Positions 25,001 through 36,436 of a stretch of 64,000 bases of DNA are shown piece after piece; positions within the stretch are counted from its first letter, which is position 1, and every line of letters begins with the position of its first letter. The notes beneath the pieces are model-generated. The model was not told where the DNA came from. It was given only the letters and a program-made list of their open reading frames with translations, and ran no database searches. Source of the stretch: Utricularia gibba (taxonomy: Eukaryota; Streptophyta; Magnoliopsida; Lamiales; Lentibulariaceae); contig NEEC01000015.1 of the NCBI GenBank assembly GCA_002189035.1, forward strand, positions 992,001-1,056,000, in the 5' to 3' direction. Position numbers and translations under genes: made by a program.

Positions 25001-28000
25001 CATATTCTAAGTTGAAGTGGATTAGATGTGGAAAGAAGGGTTACGGACTTCAAGCTCTTGAAGACATAAGTGAAGGGCGTTTTCTCATTGAATATGTTGG
25101 GGAGGTAACTTAGACGCAATTTGGTTAACACACTATTATTGGTAATGTCAAAATGCTAATTTCTCTTGCTAAGAAATATGGATAATTTACAATGTTAAAA
25201 CCCAGGTGGTATTTTACCATTGTGGTGCCATCTTTTCTTTATTAACTCATGGGTTGAACAAATAATCTGGTTGCGTCCCACTTTTAACCATATTTGCGAC
25301 TAGTGCTTACTCCCCTTTCTCATAATCTGGGCCATCTGATCTGATTACCATAGAGCCTTCTATACAGCGAACTTGATTTTCTTACTTAGATCCTCATGCG
25401 ATTAGTTAGCATACAGACCAAACATATGCTTATTGTATACTAAATTGAGGCCTTTGCATCAAGAAACATGCTAATATTGTAGGTCCTCGATATGCATACG
25501 TATGAAGCAAGGCAAAGGGAGTATGCCATGAAGGGTCATAGGCATTTTTACTTCATGACATTGAATGGGAGCGAGGTAGGTATCATTTTGATTCCTATCA
25601 TTTCGTTTTTAGAAAGTGTGCTATTGATATAAAAGAAAAGTTTATAGTAGACAGAGCACAAAGACTGCTTTCATCTCTATATAAAATTGTGATGCCATCA
25701 ATTTTGTGTAAGTTGTGTCAATCTTTTTGGGCAGCAATATTTGGAATTTCTGGTCGGGATGCAGATTGATTTTATTGGATATATCAACATCTTAGTTTCT
25801 CATTAGGCTGAAGTGTCTTTAATCGTCCATTTATTTTTGTGTCTCCTTTCCCTGCTTGTTTTTCTGCATCCTAGAAGTCTTTTTTTCTGGAGATTTCATG
25901 CATTATGAGTTCTCTTGCTTCTGTCTGGTTACTATTTGATTTTGTTTTCAGGTGATAGATGCCTGTGCTAAAGGGAATTTGGGACGTTTTATCAACCATA
26001 GTTGTGAGCCAAACTGCCGTACAGAAAAGGCATGTGTATTGCCAGACTATTTGTACCTGTTTTTTCTTACTTTTAATCATAAAAACATGATGTTATTTTG
26101 GAAACTTGCTTTTTTCTTAAGAATCGGTTAGGAGAAATTTGGAGTTGCACTATTTAGTATTAGTAGCATTATGAATGAACTGATGTGTATATTGGGTTCA
26201 GAATGTGTTGACTCTCAGTGTTTTTCTGCACTTGACAGTGGATGGTTAATGGAGAGGTTTGTGTTGGGCTATTTGCATTAAAGGATATTAAGAAGGTAAG
26301 CATCCGTCCAATGTGCACCATCTTCTATTTTGTCTAGTTCAGTTTTAAATTTTTTTGCTTTTCTTGGTAGGGTGAAGAGGTTACCTTTGATTATAACTAT
26401 GTGAGGGTGTTTGGTGCTGCTGCAAAAAAATGCATTTGTGGTTCCGCCCACTGTCGTGGCTATATTGGTGGTGATCCAACAAACACTGAATTAGTTGTTC
26501 AGGATGATTCAGATGAGGAATACAGGGAATCTGCTGTGATCTATGAAGATAAAAACATAGGAGAGCAGGCCACAGAGAGAGCAGTCTCGGTAAAAAAATC
26601 CAGTATGAAGTCTAGGAGTTCAGCTGCAAAGAGTGTTGCTGATCCACTTTCAACTGAAAAGATTGATGATGTTACCTTTACAAAGAGTGCAGTAAGTTTA
26701 GATGAGCAAACATTGGAGCTCAAAGGCTCCAGTGGGCAGGATGTTGCTGCTAAAGCTGAGGAGCTGGATAGGAAGATTTCTGAAGATTCCACACATCGTG
26801 CTGAAATGAAGGTTAAATCTCAGGAACCTGCAAAGACTGTATGCTCATCTCCACAGCCCACTGATTTTTCGCCATCATTGTCTGTGGCACTTGACTCTAA
26901 GAGAGGATTGGGACAGTCTCCTGTCGTAGGAAGGGAAGAACCCGAAAGACTTCATGTGCTAACTAAGACTACATTGCCATCTTTGCCGTTCAGGAAGAAG
27001 TTAAAGAAGCCGAATGCTATAGAAATAAATAAGTTAAATGCACCAGTGGACAAATCAAAAAATATTCTTGAATTTTCCTTGAATGGCCATTTTGAAGCAG
27101 GTAAGAGTAACAACTATTCATTGAAGTTTTACGTTAAACCATGATCTCTGTATAATGTTATTTTTATTTCATGCAGTTGAGCAAACGCTGAATGAGTTGC
27201 TTGATCCTGAAGGGGGGATAAGCAAGAGAAAGGTGAATCCTCAAGTGTGGATGACCTGTTTTTACATTCTCATCTTTTACTATTAAAATCTGGTAAAAGC
27301 AGAGCTCAAGTTTTGACTTTTTTAATGCTGTTGAATTAAAATGCACTCTTATTATTTTTGTGTGGCTATTCTACGTCCACGTGAGATCATATGACTTATG
27401 CTTTATCATGGCTTGATAGGATGCCTCGAGAGGCTACCTGAAGCTTCTTTTCTTGACTGCCGCTTCAGAGAGTAGTGGTGATGGTGAAGCCCTTCAGAGG
27501 TACTTTCAGAAATTAATTTAAATTTGATATGATAGTGCCTAGCACATTAAAGTTGCATTAAGACATTTTTCTTAATTGTTTTAAATTTCATGCAGTAATC
27601 GGAACCTCTCAATGATCTTGGATGCGTTGCTGAAGACAAAATCTCGCTCTGTGCTTGTTGATATTATCAATAAAAATGGTAGTTTAATATCTTCAGTAGA
27701 AGATGTCCATGTTCTCCTTGTTGAAAGCCTTTTGTTTTTTTTTTTATCAATAACCTATCGTTTTAATCAACAGGTATGCAGATGTTGCACAACATAATGA
27801 AGCGATACAGGAAAGAATTTATCAAAACTCCTATTCTGCGCAAGCTTCTTAAGGTAACTACTTTCACTTTACTTTATGCTGATCAAATAAAAAGTTTTTC
27901 GTTAATTTTAGACGATTTTCTTGGAACATCATGCATTGCTTTTATTCTGGCATCTATTAGGAGAAGTCTGTATTTAGTGCATATATCTATTAAAGTATAT

Positions 28001-30245
28001 AGTTATTTTATCTCTATTTGCTGTTTTCTTATTGGTAGGTGCTGGAATACCTTGCCATGCGGGATATTCTTACTCTGGAGCACATAATTGGAGGCCCACC
28101 TTGTCCGGGAGTAGAGAGGTAGGAGACAAATATGAACCGAACCATGCTTTACGTTTTATGTTTACCCATATACCTCCCTCTGCTATTGTATTCTTCAATA
28201 CCATTACTGTGTTAACCTTTCTTTTTCTAAGGATATGATTTACTGATTCATATTTTTTTTTGTGTTTCAGCTTTAAGGATTCAGTTTTGACGCTCACCGA
28301 ACATGCTGACAAACAGGTACTATTATTCAAGAATGTTGTTTGAAAACTGTTCAGCATCTACTAGAAATTACGTAAAGGCGAAATCCGCTAAACTATATTA
28401 CACGCTCATTTAAAGATAGTGCATTCTCCCCAATTATTTTTCACAATGTTTTATCAGTTCCAACGCTGTCTTTACAATGCCCATTAATTTTTATTTTAAG
28501 CAATGCCTTTTGGAATCCTGTTGAAATTTCCCGTTATCTTGGGAAGTGATGATCCAGTGCCCTGCTTATTTCAAATTTGAGATTAAATTTTCTCTCCTCT
28601 GGTTCATGGATGGACACATACCGTCATGAACGGCCCCTAGCGGTTGTGCATTCCAACACATGCAACAAAGGGTAGAAGAAGAAAGTTAAATGATTTTCTC
28701 TTAAAATGGAAGATAGAAAGATGGACTCCCTGCTTACATTGTTGACTTGTAATATCCACCCTTCTACTGCTTGCAGGTACATCAAATAGCGCGGAGCTTT
28801 CGAGATAGGTGGATACCAAAACATCTACGTAGAAGGTGCCACATTAACAGGGATGAAGGGAGGATCCAGAACTCAATCCGCAGTGTAGCATTTGGGTCAT
28901 CTTCTTTAAATGATAAAAGTGGGAAATCTTCTGGAAGTGATTTGCAGCCCACTGCTTCTGGAGCAGCTGGGTCAGCCATCCCGGCAGACATGTCTTCTTT
29001 GGTTAGAAATTGTGCTACTGATGGAACAAGAATACGGAAGCGCAAAAGTCGATGGGATTGCCCAGCAGAGGATTTCCCAAGTCAAGAATAAGGACCAGTT
29101 TTGCAGGGGAAGATATGAATAATGTCAACGATATCCCTCCAGGGTTTTCGTCTTGTCACGAGACTATATTTATCTCAGCTGCAGTTCCAGTTGCTGCTAG
29201 CAGCCAAGGAGAAGAGGCAGCAATGGACGTTATACCACCTGGTTTTTCATCTCCTTGCAATCCACCCACGATGGTCAATGAGACGAGTATGCTCATAAAA
29301 AATGCTCTAGATTCAAGGATTCTGAAAAACCTCTCTAGCGATGCAAAATTGAACACTGAGGAAGATTTGCCTCCGGGTTTTTCATCTCTCTGTAGGACTC
29401 CCGTGGGAGGATATAACCTGTCTTCAGCTTCTGTTGGTCTCCCAGATAGAGAGGAATGCAGTAGTGACTCTCTACAGCTGATAACTAGTGACAGCCTCGC
29501 TTGTGAAGAATGGAGAAAATCGTATGATGTATTTTCCCCTGGTTTTTCTTCTGCTGGCCGTCATCTAGTTCCACCAGGAACTCCTGCTCCTGATACCAAT
29601 CACCAGCAATGTGATCCGAACATACAGCAGCATCCAAATTCAGGAGCAACTACAGAGAGGCTGAGCATAGATGATGATGATGATGCCCCTCCAGGATTTT
29701 CCTCTCCTTGCAAAGGCCCCTCCACACCTACCCCAGTTTCCTCTCAGAATCTTCAAGAGAAAGAGATGCACATTGAGCAGGACATGTGTAATTCTGTGTG
29801 TGGTGAGGCACAAATGAAGTTTAATGCCGATCTACCCCTATCCTATGGGGTTCCCTACTCTGCTATCCAGTTATTCGGAGTGAGAAAAGATGAGAATTGG
29901 ATTACGGCTCCGGGTCTGCCATTCCATCCATATCCTCCACTGACTCCATCGGCTTGTAGCTCCGGGGACCAAGCAGATTTGGAAGATGCCCGAAACTCAG
30001 GACAGTGTACTACTACTACTATCACTTATCGTAATGGTGAGAACTGTAATGGTGCATGCAGCATGGACCCGCCAAAAAAGTACGTCTGTGTTGAAAGCAA
30101 TCGCCAAGACATTCATCAGGGTTACTCTAACAAGTTGGGGAGGAAATTCTTTAGGCAGCAGAAAGGGAACCAGCCGAAGCTACCACCGTGGGTTCGGATT
30201 CGAAACGGATGGAGTAATGCTGCTGCAAGAAATGGCTTTCAGTAA
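22068..30245 (+). CDS. ASHH2: SET-domain histone H3K36 methyltransferase, SDG8/ASHH2 type
   Basis: Seventeen coding exons: 22068-23715, 23822-23939, 24326-24480, 24561-24640, 24777-24908, 24988-25104, 25483-25575, 25952-26029, 26239-26295, 26371-27100, 27177-27232, 27420-27499, 27596-27678, 27774-27853, 28039-28118, 28271-28316 and 28777-30245; about 1700 aa. A long basic N-terminus precedes a CW zinc finger (about 555-600, [14 protein letters not shown]), which in ASHH2 reads H3K4 methylation. Next come AWS (668-711, Cys-rich), SET (712-845, with [18 protein letters not shown] and VTFDYNY) and post-SET ([14 protein letters not shown]). ASHH2 deposits H3K36 methylation controlling flowering, branching and defence genes. 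The intron after 26029 begins with GC. The tail has five PPGFSS-type repeats. One base is missing near 29075-29081; without it the last exon stops at 29091. Confidence 0.94.
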
Positions 30246-30943
30246 GGTTTAGGAAAGGGTACAGAAAATTCATTTAGCTGGGAGGATTCGTTTCCATTTT
30301 TTTCCATCTAACAGGATACAGCAATGTGCTTATGCCATGCCACAAGGCGCTACAAGTTCCTGTAAAGTATGCTTTATTTTAACTGATTAATTCCTGATCT
30401 ACAAGGAGCTCATTCGGTTCCAGTTGAAGCATCCTCGAAATTTGGGAGGACAGAAGAGAATGTATGTAATCCAGGTTCCTCATTAACCTTCTTGCAAATA
30501 GGTCTTTTCTGCGGTACTCATGCAACATGTAGTGTTGATCGCGACTCCAGATTCAGTCTGGCCGGTCGACTAGGAATTGGTAGCTTGTGAATTTAATAAA
30601 TTGAATCCGAGGCCTACAGTACGGGCTTTAGGGCCTAGCCCGTGCCAATGGGTGGGTATCTACTTATGCTAGGCCCAGCTTATGTGGGCCAATGCTATAA
30701 TCAGGTCGGCGTTCGTATGTATATATATATATATATTCTTGAATTTTAAATGAAACTGCATATTTTAATTTGGGCTTCAAGTATATTTTTATAATGGGCT
30801 GTGCCCATGTCTACTTTTAGGAGATGTCCACCAAAATGGGCTAATGTGTAGAATTTCTGGCCCAGCCCAAGGTTTAGTTCTTGAACGGCAGGTTTCTCTT
30901 ACCCATACTTCGGCAACTACCCACGGCGAAGAGACGCCGGGAA
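30246..30943 (+). promoter_or_regulatory. 3' flank of ASHH2-like gene; promoter of RimP-like gene
   Basis: From 30600 onward there are many GGGCT/GGCCCA words (30620-30690, 30770-30870), the Site II type seen at several promoters in this window. An (AT)n microsatellite lies near 30718-30735. No open frame is supported. Confidence 0.45.
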
Positions 30944-32370
30944 ATGGCCGTGTCCACAGGGTTTTCTTCGGTTCCGCGCAAGTTAACGGAATGGGCTTTG
31001 TCGTTTTCCTGGAACAGGAAACGAGGATGCAGTTGCCTTGAGACGGCGAGTTTTATCAGAATCCGGCAGAAGCCACGACCATTGGCACTCGGTGTTTTGG
31101 CTCCCGGATCCTCATTACACTTTCGGCGGAGGCCGTTAATTAGCTTCTCAAAGAAGAATAAGTTTCCCGTGGAGCCTTCAAGTTTCGATGATGTTTCTTT
31201 GGGAGATGATGAGGGATTGGAAGATGATGACGTTCTTGTGGAGGACTTTGATGATGGTGATGCTTTTTGTTAGAAATTATCCGGTTTTGATCTTGTGACT
31301 TATGCTTCTGTTTATCAATTCCTTGAATTTGTTTGCCGGATGAATTTTACTTAACTGCATATATGAGAATATCTCACACTCATAGTTCCGTATATGTAAA
31401 TTTATGTAACATAGAAGTAAATTATCCATTGATTGTGCAGATGAACTCATAGATGATGATGGGGATGCATATGTTGAAGAAGAGTCTTTTGAAGAAGAGG
31501 ATGTGCCTTTTGTAGGTTTTGCTATTTAGAACAGGCTACTATGAAGTTAGCTCCATCCCGGCAACGGCAATCTATGAGGCTCATGTACTGTTTATGTTCT
31601 TATGATGTCTCTTGTAAGGCAGGAGATGGTGGTGGAGGCGGGGGAGTATCTCTTGCAGGTACAGTATGGGATCAGAAGGCATTGGAAATTGCTGAAGAAG
31701 TTGCTAACTCATTCAATGGGGAGCTAGGTATCTATGCCTTTAGGACACTGTTAAATGAATCTATTCAAGTTCGTATAGAGAGACTAACGAATACGTAAGA
31801 CTGTCCATACATCAGCTATTGTTGATTGATGTTGATCTGCTGTTATTTGAAGGCTGCTTTGTTCTGCCCTAATATTCCCAGGTCTGGCTCTCCCAGTATG
31901 ATAGATATCGAATCCTTTTCAACAATATACAGGAACCGGCTGGAGGAAGCCGAGGCTTCAGGAGCTATTCCTAACTTATCTTTGGAGGTGAATGTTGATG
32001 TTTTCCTATATATCGTACTCCTAACTCCATTAAAACATGTTTAGATTCTTCACAGGTTTCTTCCCCTGGTGTTGAAAGAGTCCTTCGACTTCCTGATGAT
32101 CTTAAACGGTTCAAAGACCGGAACTTGTATGTAAAGTACATAAGTGGAGTCCAAGACGGTGACTCTGGTTCATCTTCTGAACAGGATGGGGTGTTCAGAT
32201 TAATAAGTTACGACCCAGAAGCTGGTTCCTGCACCTGGGGACTTGCAGATGTGAGGGCAAATAGGGAAAAATCAGGGAAAGGAAGACCACTCACCAAAAA
32301 GATGAAAGAGTGGCGCTTGGTCACTCCCTTAGACTCACTTTCTTTGGTTCGTTTCTATTCTGAAATCTGA
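30944..32370 (+). CDS. RimP/YhbC-like (UPF0090) protein, probably plastid
   Basis: Five exons, 30944-31256, 31441-31515, 31623-31794, 31882-31987 and 32056-32370, give 326 aa. The first ~75 residues are basic with Ser/Arg/Trp and no acids, as in a chloroplast transit peptide. A very acidic linker follows (DDEGLEDDDVLVEDFDD, EEESFEEEDVPF). The RimP core starts at VWDQKALEIAEEVANSF and includes the family motif SSPGVERVLRLPDDLKRF. Bacterial RimP helps mature the 30S ribosomal subunit, so a role in plastid 30S assembly is inferred. The start ATG 30944 is chosen because the upstream open frame lacks another ATG. The likely Arabidopsis counterpart is At1g77122 (from memory). Confidence 0.82.
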
Positions 32371-32986
32371 AGAAATTTTCATGCTTCGCCCACACCCTTG
32401 TCCAAGTCTTAAACTTTCATACTGATGAGGACTGGGGCGGTCAGGCCACCCGTTGCGGGATCCTATTGTGTCGGTGTGCAAAAGTTGGTGGAACGAAGGT
32501 GTTGATCGCAGAAAGCACCAGTGTTTTGTATTCTAAATCTTAATAAAGATTAATTTTTTATTATGATCGTGTCTTCAAAGAAAAAGGTTAAAGAAACAAT
32601 TCAGTTATCCTGCAGGCCACAAAGATCAGCAATGGAGTTACTACCTCCATGGCATACCAGTGAAGTTACTACTGTAGCCTATCAGCAGCAGTTCAGAGCG
32701 CTCTCCATGCTAACAGAGCCAACCTGCCTTACCGGCTGGCCTATGTGCAGCAGGTAACTGGTAAGTTGTCATTTTTATCGTCCCCTCATTCAATCAGACT
32801 CACTAGCTTTTCCTCTTCGTCATCGATTCTACACAGAGAGCTACAATACAACGACGCTGAAGGAGAGACAGGATCATACAAAATGGCATCTGACTGATGG
32901 TCTACAGGTGCTTAAATTTGCAATTTTCAAAGCAAAGATCAAAAGATCAACTACTTACACTCTCCCAATTTCAGCCGTTCCAGGAT
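32371..32986. other. Intergenic, possible decayed carboxypeptidase exons
   Basis: No intact gene. A 65-codon open frame at 32563-32757 has no recognisable family. The stretch lies just upstream of the recognisable carboxypeptidase fragment and may hold further degraded exons, but I cannot align it. Confidence 0.3.
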
Positions 32987-33270
32987 CCGGTGGTACCATT
33001 GATAGGGTCTCGAACCCTATTCCGCTGGCTTGCTCGAGAAATGAATCTTCCGATTACTGTCCTCGTGAATTCGATACATTATGAGAGGAATCATCCATCA
33101 CCTTGCTTCAATTGCCCAATTTTTTTCCGGCTGTGCAGACACAGAACGGGAATATTCTGACGTTTGCCACCGTGAGAGGCGCGTCGGATATGACTCCGTT
33201 AACGCAGCCGTCGAGAGCTCTGCATCTCTTTAGCCACATGGTCAATGGCCGAAGACGGCGTAAAATCTAA
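32987..33270 (+). pseudogene. C-terminal relic of a serine carboxypeptidase-like (SCPL45-type) gene
   Basis: Two exon-like pieces match the end of plant serine carboxypeptidases. The first, about 32987-33062, reads DPVVPLIGSRTLFRWLAREM, like the DxDxVxPLxGTRxL segment around the catalytic Asp. The second, from 33139 after a CAG acceptor, reads [20 protein letters not shown] and then [19 protein letters not shown] to a stop at 33268-33270. The catalytic His normally found in GASHMVP is Asp here. The N-terminal two-thirds and the catalytic Ser region are absent from the flanks. A nonfunctional relic is the best reading; it sits between RimP-like and SBDS. Confidence 0.75.
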
Positions 33271-33686
33271 ATCCATCCATTTACCTTTATTTTTATACAC
33301 TGCTTTATTATTAATATAATCTAATTACTAATATATTTAAATTATTTGTATATGGTAAAACATATTTAAAATGTTATTATGTCTCATAAATATACTAAAT
33401 AATTAAAACTCGTAAAAAAACTTATATTATAGAACAGTTTTGAAACATATAATTAAATAAATTATGCAGACATTTTATAAATTACGCATATTCTAAAAAA
33501 TTTACCAAAAATAAATATAAATATTAATTTATTTTAATGAATTTAGATATAAAAAGCTAACTACTATTGCCTTCGCCACACTGGAGTTTTGGCTAGAAGC
33601 AGGAATCAACTGCTTCCCGTTCATTTCACATAGCACAACACTCATGAATGAAAGTGGTGACAGACTTCTGAATCCAGTGCATAACT
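33271..33686. other. A/T-rich spacer
   Basis: Low-complexity A/T sequence between the carboxypeptidase relic and the end of the SBDS reading frame. Nothing else is seen. Confidence 0.5.
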
Positions 33687-35175
33687 CTAAAACGAATAAT
33701 CCTTCAAATCGACATTCGAGTCGATGATATCCAAGTCGGCCAAGCATTCTTCAGCACTTAGGGGGGAAGCTGTCTGGTTTTCCGCCTCAAGTTATGCTTA
33801 TGCCACTCACTCTTGCAGTGCTCTCTATACTCTTTAGCATCACCTATCAGAGCATCGCATGTGTTGCACTTCTGCTTCTTCTTCCCCCTTGAGAACTTTC
33901 TGCTTCCTCCGAGATAACCTGCTTCTCAAGCTTTTCACTCAGTTGGGAAACTGAGGGAGTGATAGTTTTCTGAGGAAGAGATGGTTCGTAGTCCAAATCG
34001 TCGTAGTTGTCGACTATGGTATCGCTATCCACATGGACATTTACTGCAAGGATTTCTAGTCTTCCTTGCAGGGTTCTCATTAGGCCATCACATTCCCGGA
34101 AGAGACCAGGTTCTAGCTCACAAATCTGGAAGCATTAGAGAAATGTATCAAAGTTTCGTTCAAGACAACCATGTCTCAGAGTGAAGGAATAAGATTAAAA
34201 CTCACAATGGATAGCTGATTTCCGGTTTCATCTTTTGAGTCAATGGTGGAACCCCAAGCATCAAGCTTCTCCAACAGAGATGATGAGTTTTGTGAAGGTA
34301 CAAATAATCGAAGTCTCATAGGACACCTTTTGATCGGAAACCGCTTTTGCAAGACACGAATAACCTCCAAAGCCTTACAGAGAGCGATAACTGGATCAGC
34401 AACATGTATAACAACAGAGAAGAAGCTAACCTGATAACTACAGCAACAAAAAAAAAAAAAAAAAAACACCTGCTTCTTTGAGCTGCTATTCGGATCGACA
34501 GCGAAATGGATGTCATGCATTAGTCGCTCAATCATGCTAATCGTATAAGGCCTTTGTGTTTCAGGATTGATGGTTTTCTGCATTACTATAGTTGCAATGT
34601 CCCTAAACTGACTGGATAACTGAGACTCCCTTTCCTTTCCCGCAACTTGCAATTCACCTTTATCCAAAATCTAATAGCAGCATCAAGTAAAATTATGCAA
34701 TTTAACAGGCGCCCTTCCACAAGAATGTTGAATTGGAACTAAAAGAAGGATGAACAAACCTCCAGGCATATTTTCGTTTGATCATCCGTCCCAAAAGCTG
34801 CAACTAAATCCTTGGATTTAGCAAGGACACCTTTGGAAACATTGGAATAAACAGTCTGAGACTGCAAAACTTCGTCCAAATCTTTCTCTCTGCGATCACA
34901 ACATAAGGAACTCAGAAACACACAGTAAGAAGTTCCCGAAAACTTCAATTTCTACATCATTTTCCTCCATTATATGAGAGAAAAATCAAAATTAGCATGC
35001 GAAACATAAAAAAAAAAAAAAATCTTCATCTAAATACATACACCCCAGACCGCCAAGACAGGACTTTATTCTTATAACAAGCAATTTCAAAGCGATTTCC
35101 GTGCTTCTTCAAACGCACAACTGCCACGTTAGTCAGTCGCTTCTGCCCTATCGGCTGAACCAGCGACCTCGACAT
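33687..35175 (-). CDS. SBDS: SBDS ribosome maturation protein, plant type with C2H2 tail (two apparent frameshifts)
   Basis: Minus-strand exons 35175-35042, 34889-34760, 34670-34470, 34373-34206 and 34125-33687. SBDS with EFL1 releases eIF6 from the 60S subunit. The start [20 protein letters not shown] and [17 protein letters not shown] are diagnostic. [20 protein letters not shown] and [11 protein letters not shown] follow, then domain II ([20 protein letters not shown]) and domain III ([16 protein letters not shown]). Plants add a tail with a zinc finger, seen here as [20 protein letters not shown] plus SEWHKHN. Two single-base gaps interrupt the last exon: C5 at 33884-33888 (plus strand) and G6 at 33761-33766. 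With one base added at each, the protein is 357 aa ending DLKDYSF; as written it stops at 33847. Probably an intact gene with assembly errors. Confidence 0.92.
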
Positions 35176-35500
35176 CGTCCCGTTCTCCAATCGGCGGTGG
35201 TTCCCGGAAGAATTTGACTGCAAATTAAAATTGCTCCGGATTTATATCATAATATGGGCTATACGTATGGGCTTCTCCAAGGCCCAAATCATATCCATCT
35301 TCCCCAAGGCCCATATCCATTATAGCACGTTGAACTTATGGCAAGTAGGCAAATTGAAATGAAGTTCAGAAATCAGAGGACAAACAGACGCGTAACGTTG
35401 GATAAGACGAAGAATTGTGTACGGTAGAAAAGTCAATGCGCCATGGTGTGCATAAAAGCTTACCTTGACCGCTCAATTCATCTCTAAATCGTGAGCGATC
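35176..35500. promoter_or_regulatory. Divergent promoter with four Site II elements (SBDS / 35501 gene)
   Basis: Within 325 bp there are TGGGCT at 35255 and 35268 and the inverse GGCCCA at 35281 and 35308. The symmetric arrangement fits a bidirectional promoter serving SBDS (-) and the plus-strand gene. Confidence 0.65.
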
Positions 35501-36436
35501 ATGTCCGTTTTCAAGTTTATCCTCACGTTGCCAAGTCCCCACTTCCAGCCATCCCGTCGGCACGACCGGATTCCGATCAAGGAGTCGTCGCTTTTTGCGT
35601 TAAGTCGCGCTTCTCCATTCAGGGGTGTGGATCAAGGGCTGCCCTTGTGGATTCCCTCAAGGACTTCAAGGTACTTGCAAATGATCCGAAAGTTAGAAAC
35701 TCGGGAGATTAATATGATGTCTTCGCTTTTCAGGGTGGCTCATTGGCGCTGCCGTGCTATCCCCGGAACTCCACCTCCGTCGCTGCCGTTCGATTTAACG
35801 TGGGTTTTCATTGGATTCATTGTTTTGTTGTTTTCTCTTTGTGGATTAGTTGAATGTTGACGAATCTCCCGGTCCCGGTGCAGGAAATGGGTAGGGGGGA
35901 TCGCTATTACCATGTTGCTGCATATCTTAGGTGGTAAATGGAGATCACTTGGCCAACTCAAGAGTAAGCAATACAGATCTTTTCCCCTTACTTCTAATAC
36001 ATTTTCCAGCCTACTAACTGTATGTATCCCTGAGCAGCCGAAATCGAGACGGCGGTGGAGACGGTGGAGGTAATAGTCGAGACGGTGGAGAAAGTTGCGG
36101 AAGGAGTGGAGAAGGTGGCGGAGGATATCGCCGAGGAGCTCCCGGAGGGATCCAAGCTAAGGGAAACCATCGATTTGGTGGAGCATGTAGCTGAAATTGC
36201 AGCTAAAGATGCCCATCTCGTAGACGACTTCATAGATAAGGTCTGTAACTTCAACAACGGCGCGAGGGCCTTAGTCTCTTCAATCCCCACTCACGTCTAT
36301 GGAAAATGTGCAGGTTCAGGAGGCGGAGGCCAAAGTTGAAGCCTTTGTTGAATCCGCGATCACCGCCGAAGAGTCTCCAGAGCCGCCGCCGTCAGTAACG
36401 ACCAACGACAATAACCGCCAGGAGATTTGCCCATGA
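35501..36436 (+). CDS. Putative plastid single-pass membrane protein with Glu/Val-rich amphipathic helix
   Basis: Exons 35501-35670, 35734-35799, 35884-35963, 36038-36240 and 36314-36436 give 213 aa. The N-terminal ~75 residues are Ser/Arg/Pro-rich and lack acids (transit-peptide-like). One hydrophobic span follows (KWVGGIAITMLLHILGGKW). Then comes a long charged helix with repeated E-(T/K)-VE-(K)-VAE units. Its continuation, ELPEGSKLRETIDLVEHVAE, resembles plant proteins of unknown function such as At1g44920. The tail is acidic and Pro-rich. Function is unknown; an amphipathic helix next to a membrane span suggests scaffolding or membrane association. The 5-exon model is divisible by three without correction. 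Confidence 0.7.

Noticed and set aside
29082-29107. Mini-intron explaining the SDG8 frame change
   Set aside because: GT...AG here would be only about 25 bp, far below plant intron sizes, and the flanking T3/C3 runs fit a one-base loss like the other nine cases.
22393-29356. Many minus-strand open frames inside the SDG8-like gene
   Set aside because: Antisense shadows of real exons with no start, splice or family support.
32420-32500. C/D box snoRNA suggested by CTGATGAGG
   Set aside because: A C-box-like word is present, but no matching D box and terminal stem were found at a suitable distance.
33687-35175. SBDS as a true pseudogene
   Set aside because: All five exons, splice sites and domain motifs are intact; only two homopolymer gaps break it, the same error type seen in five other genes.
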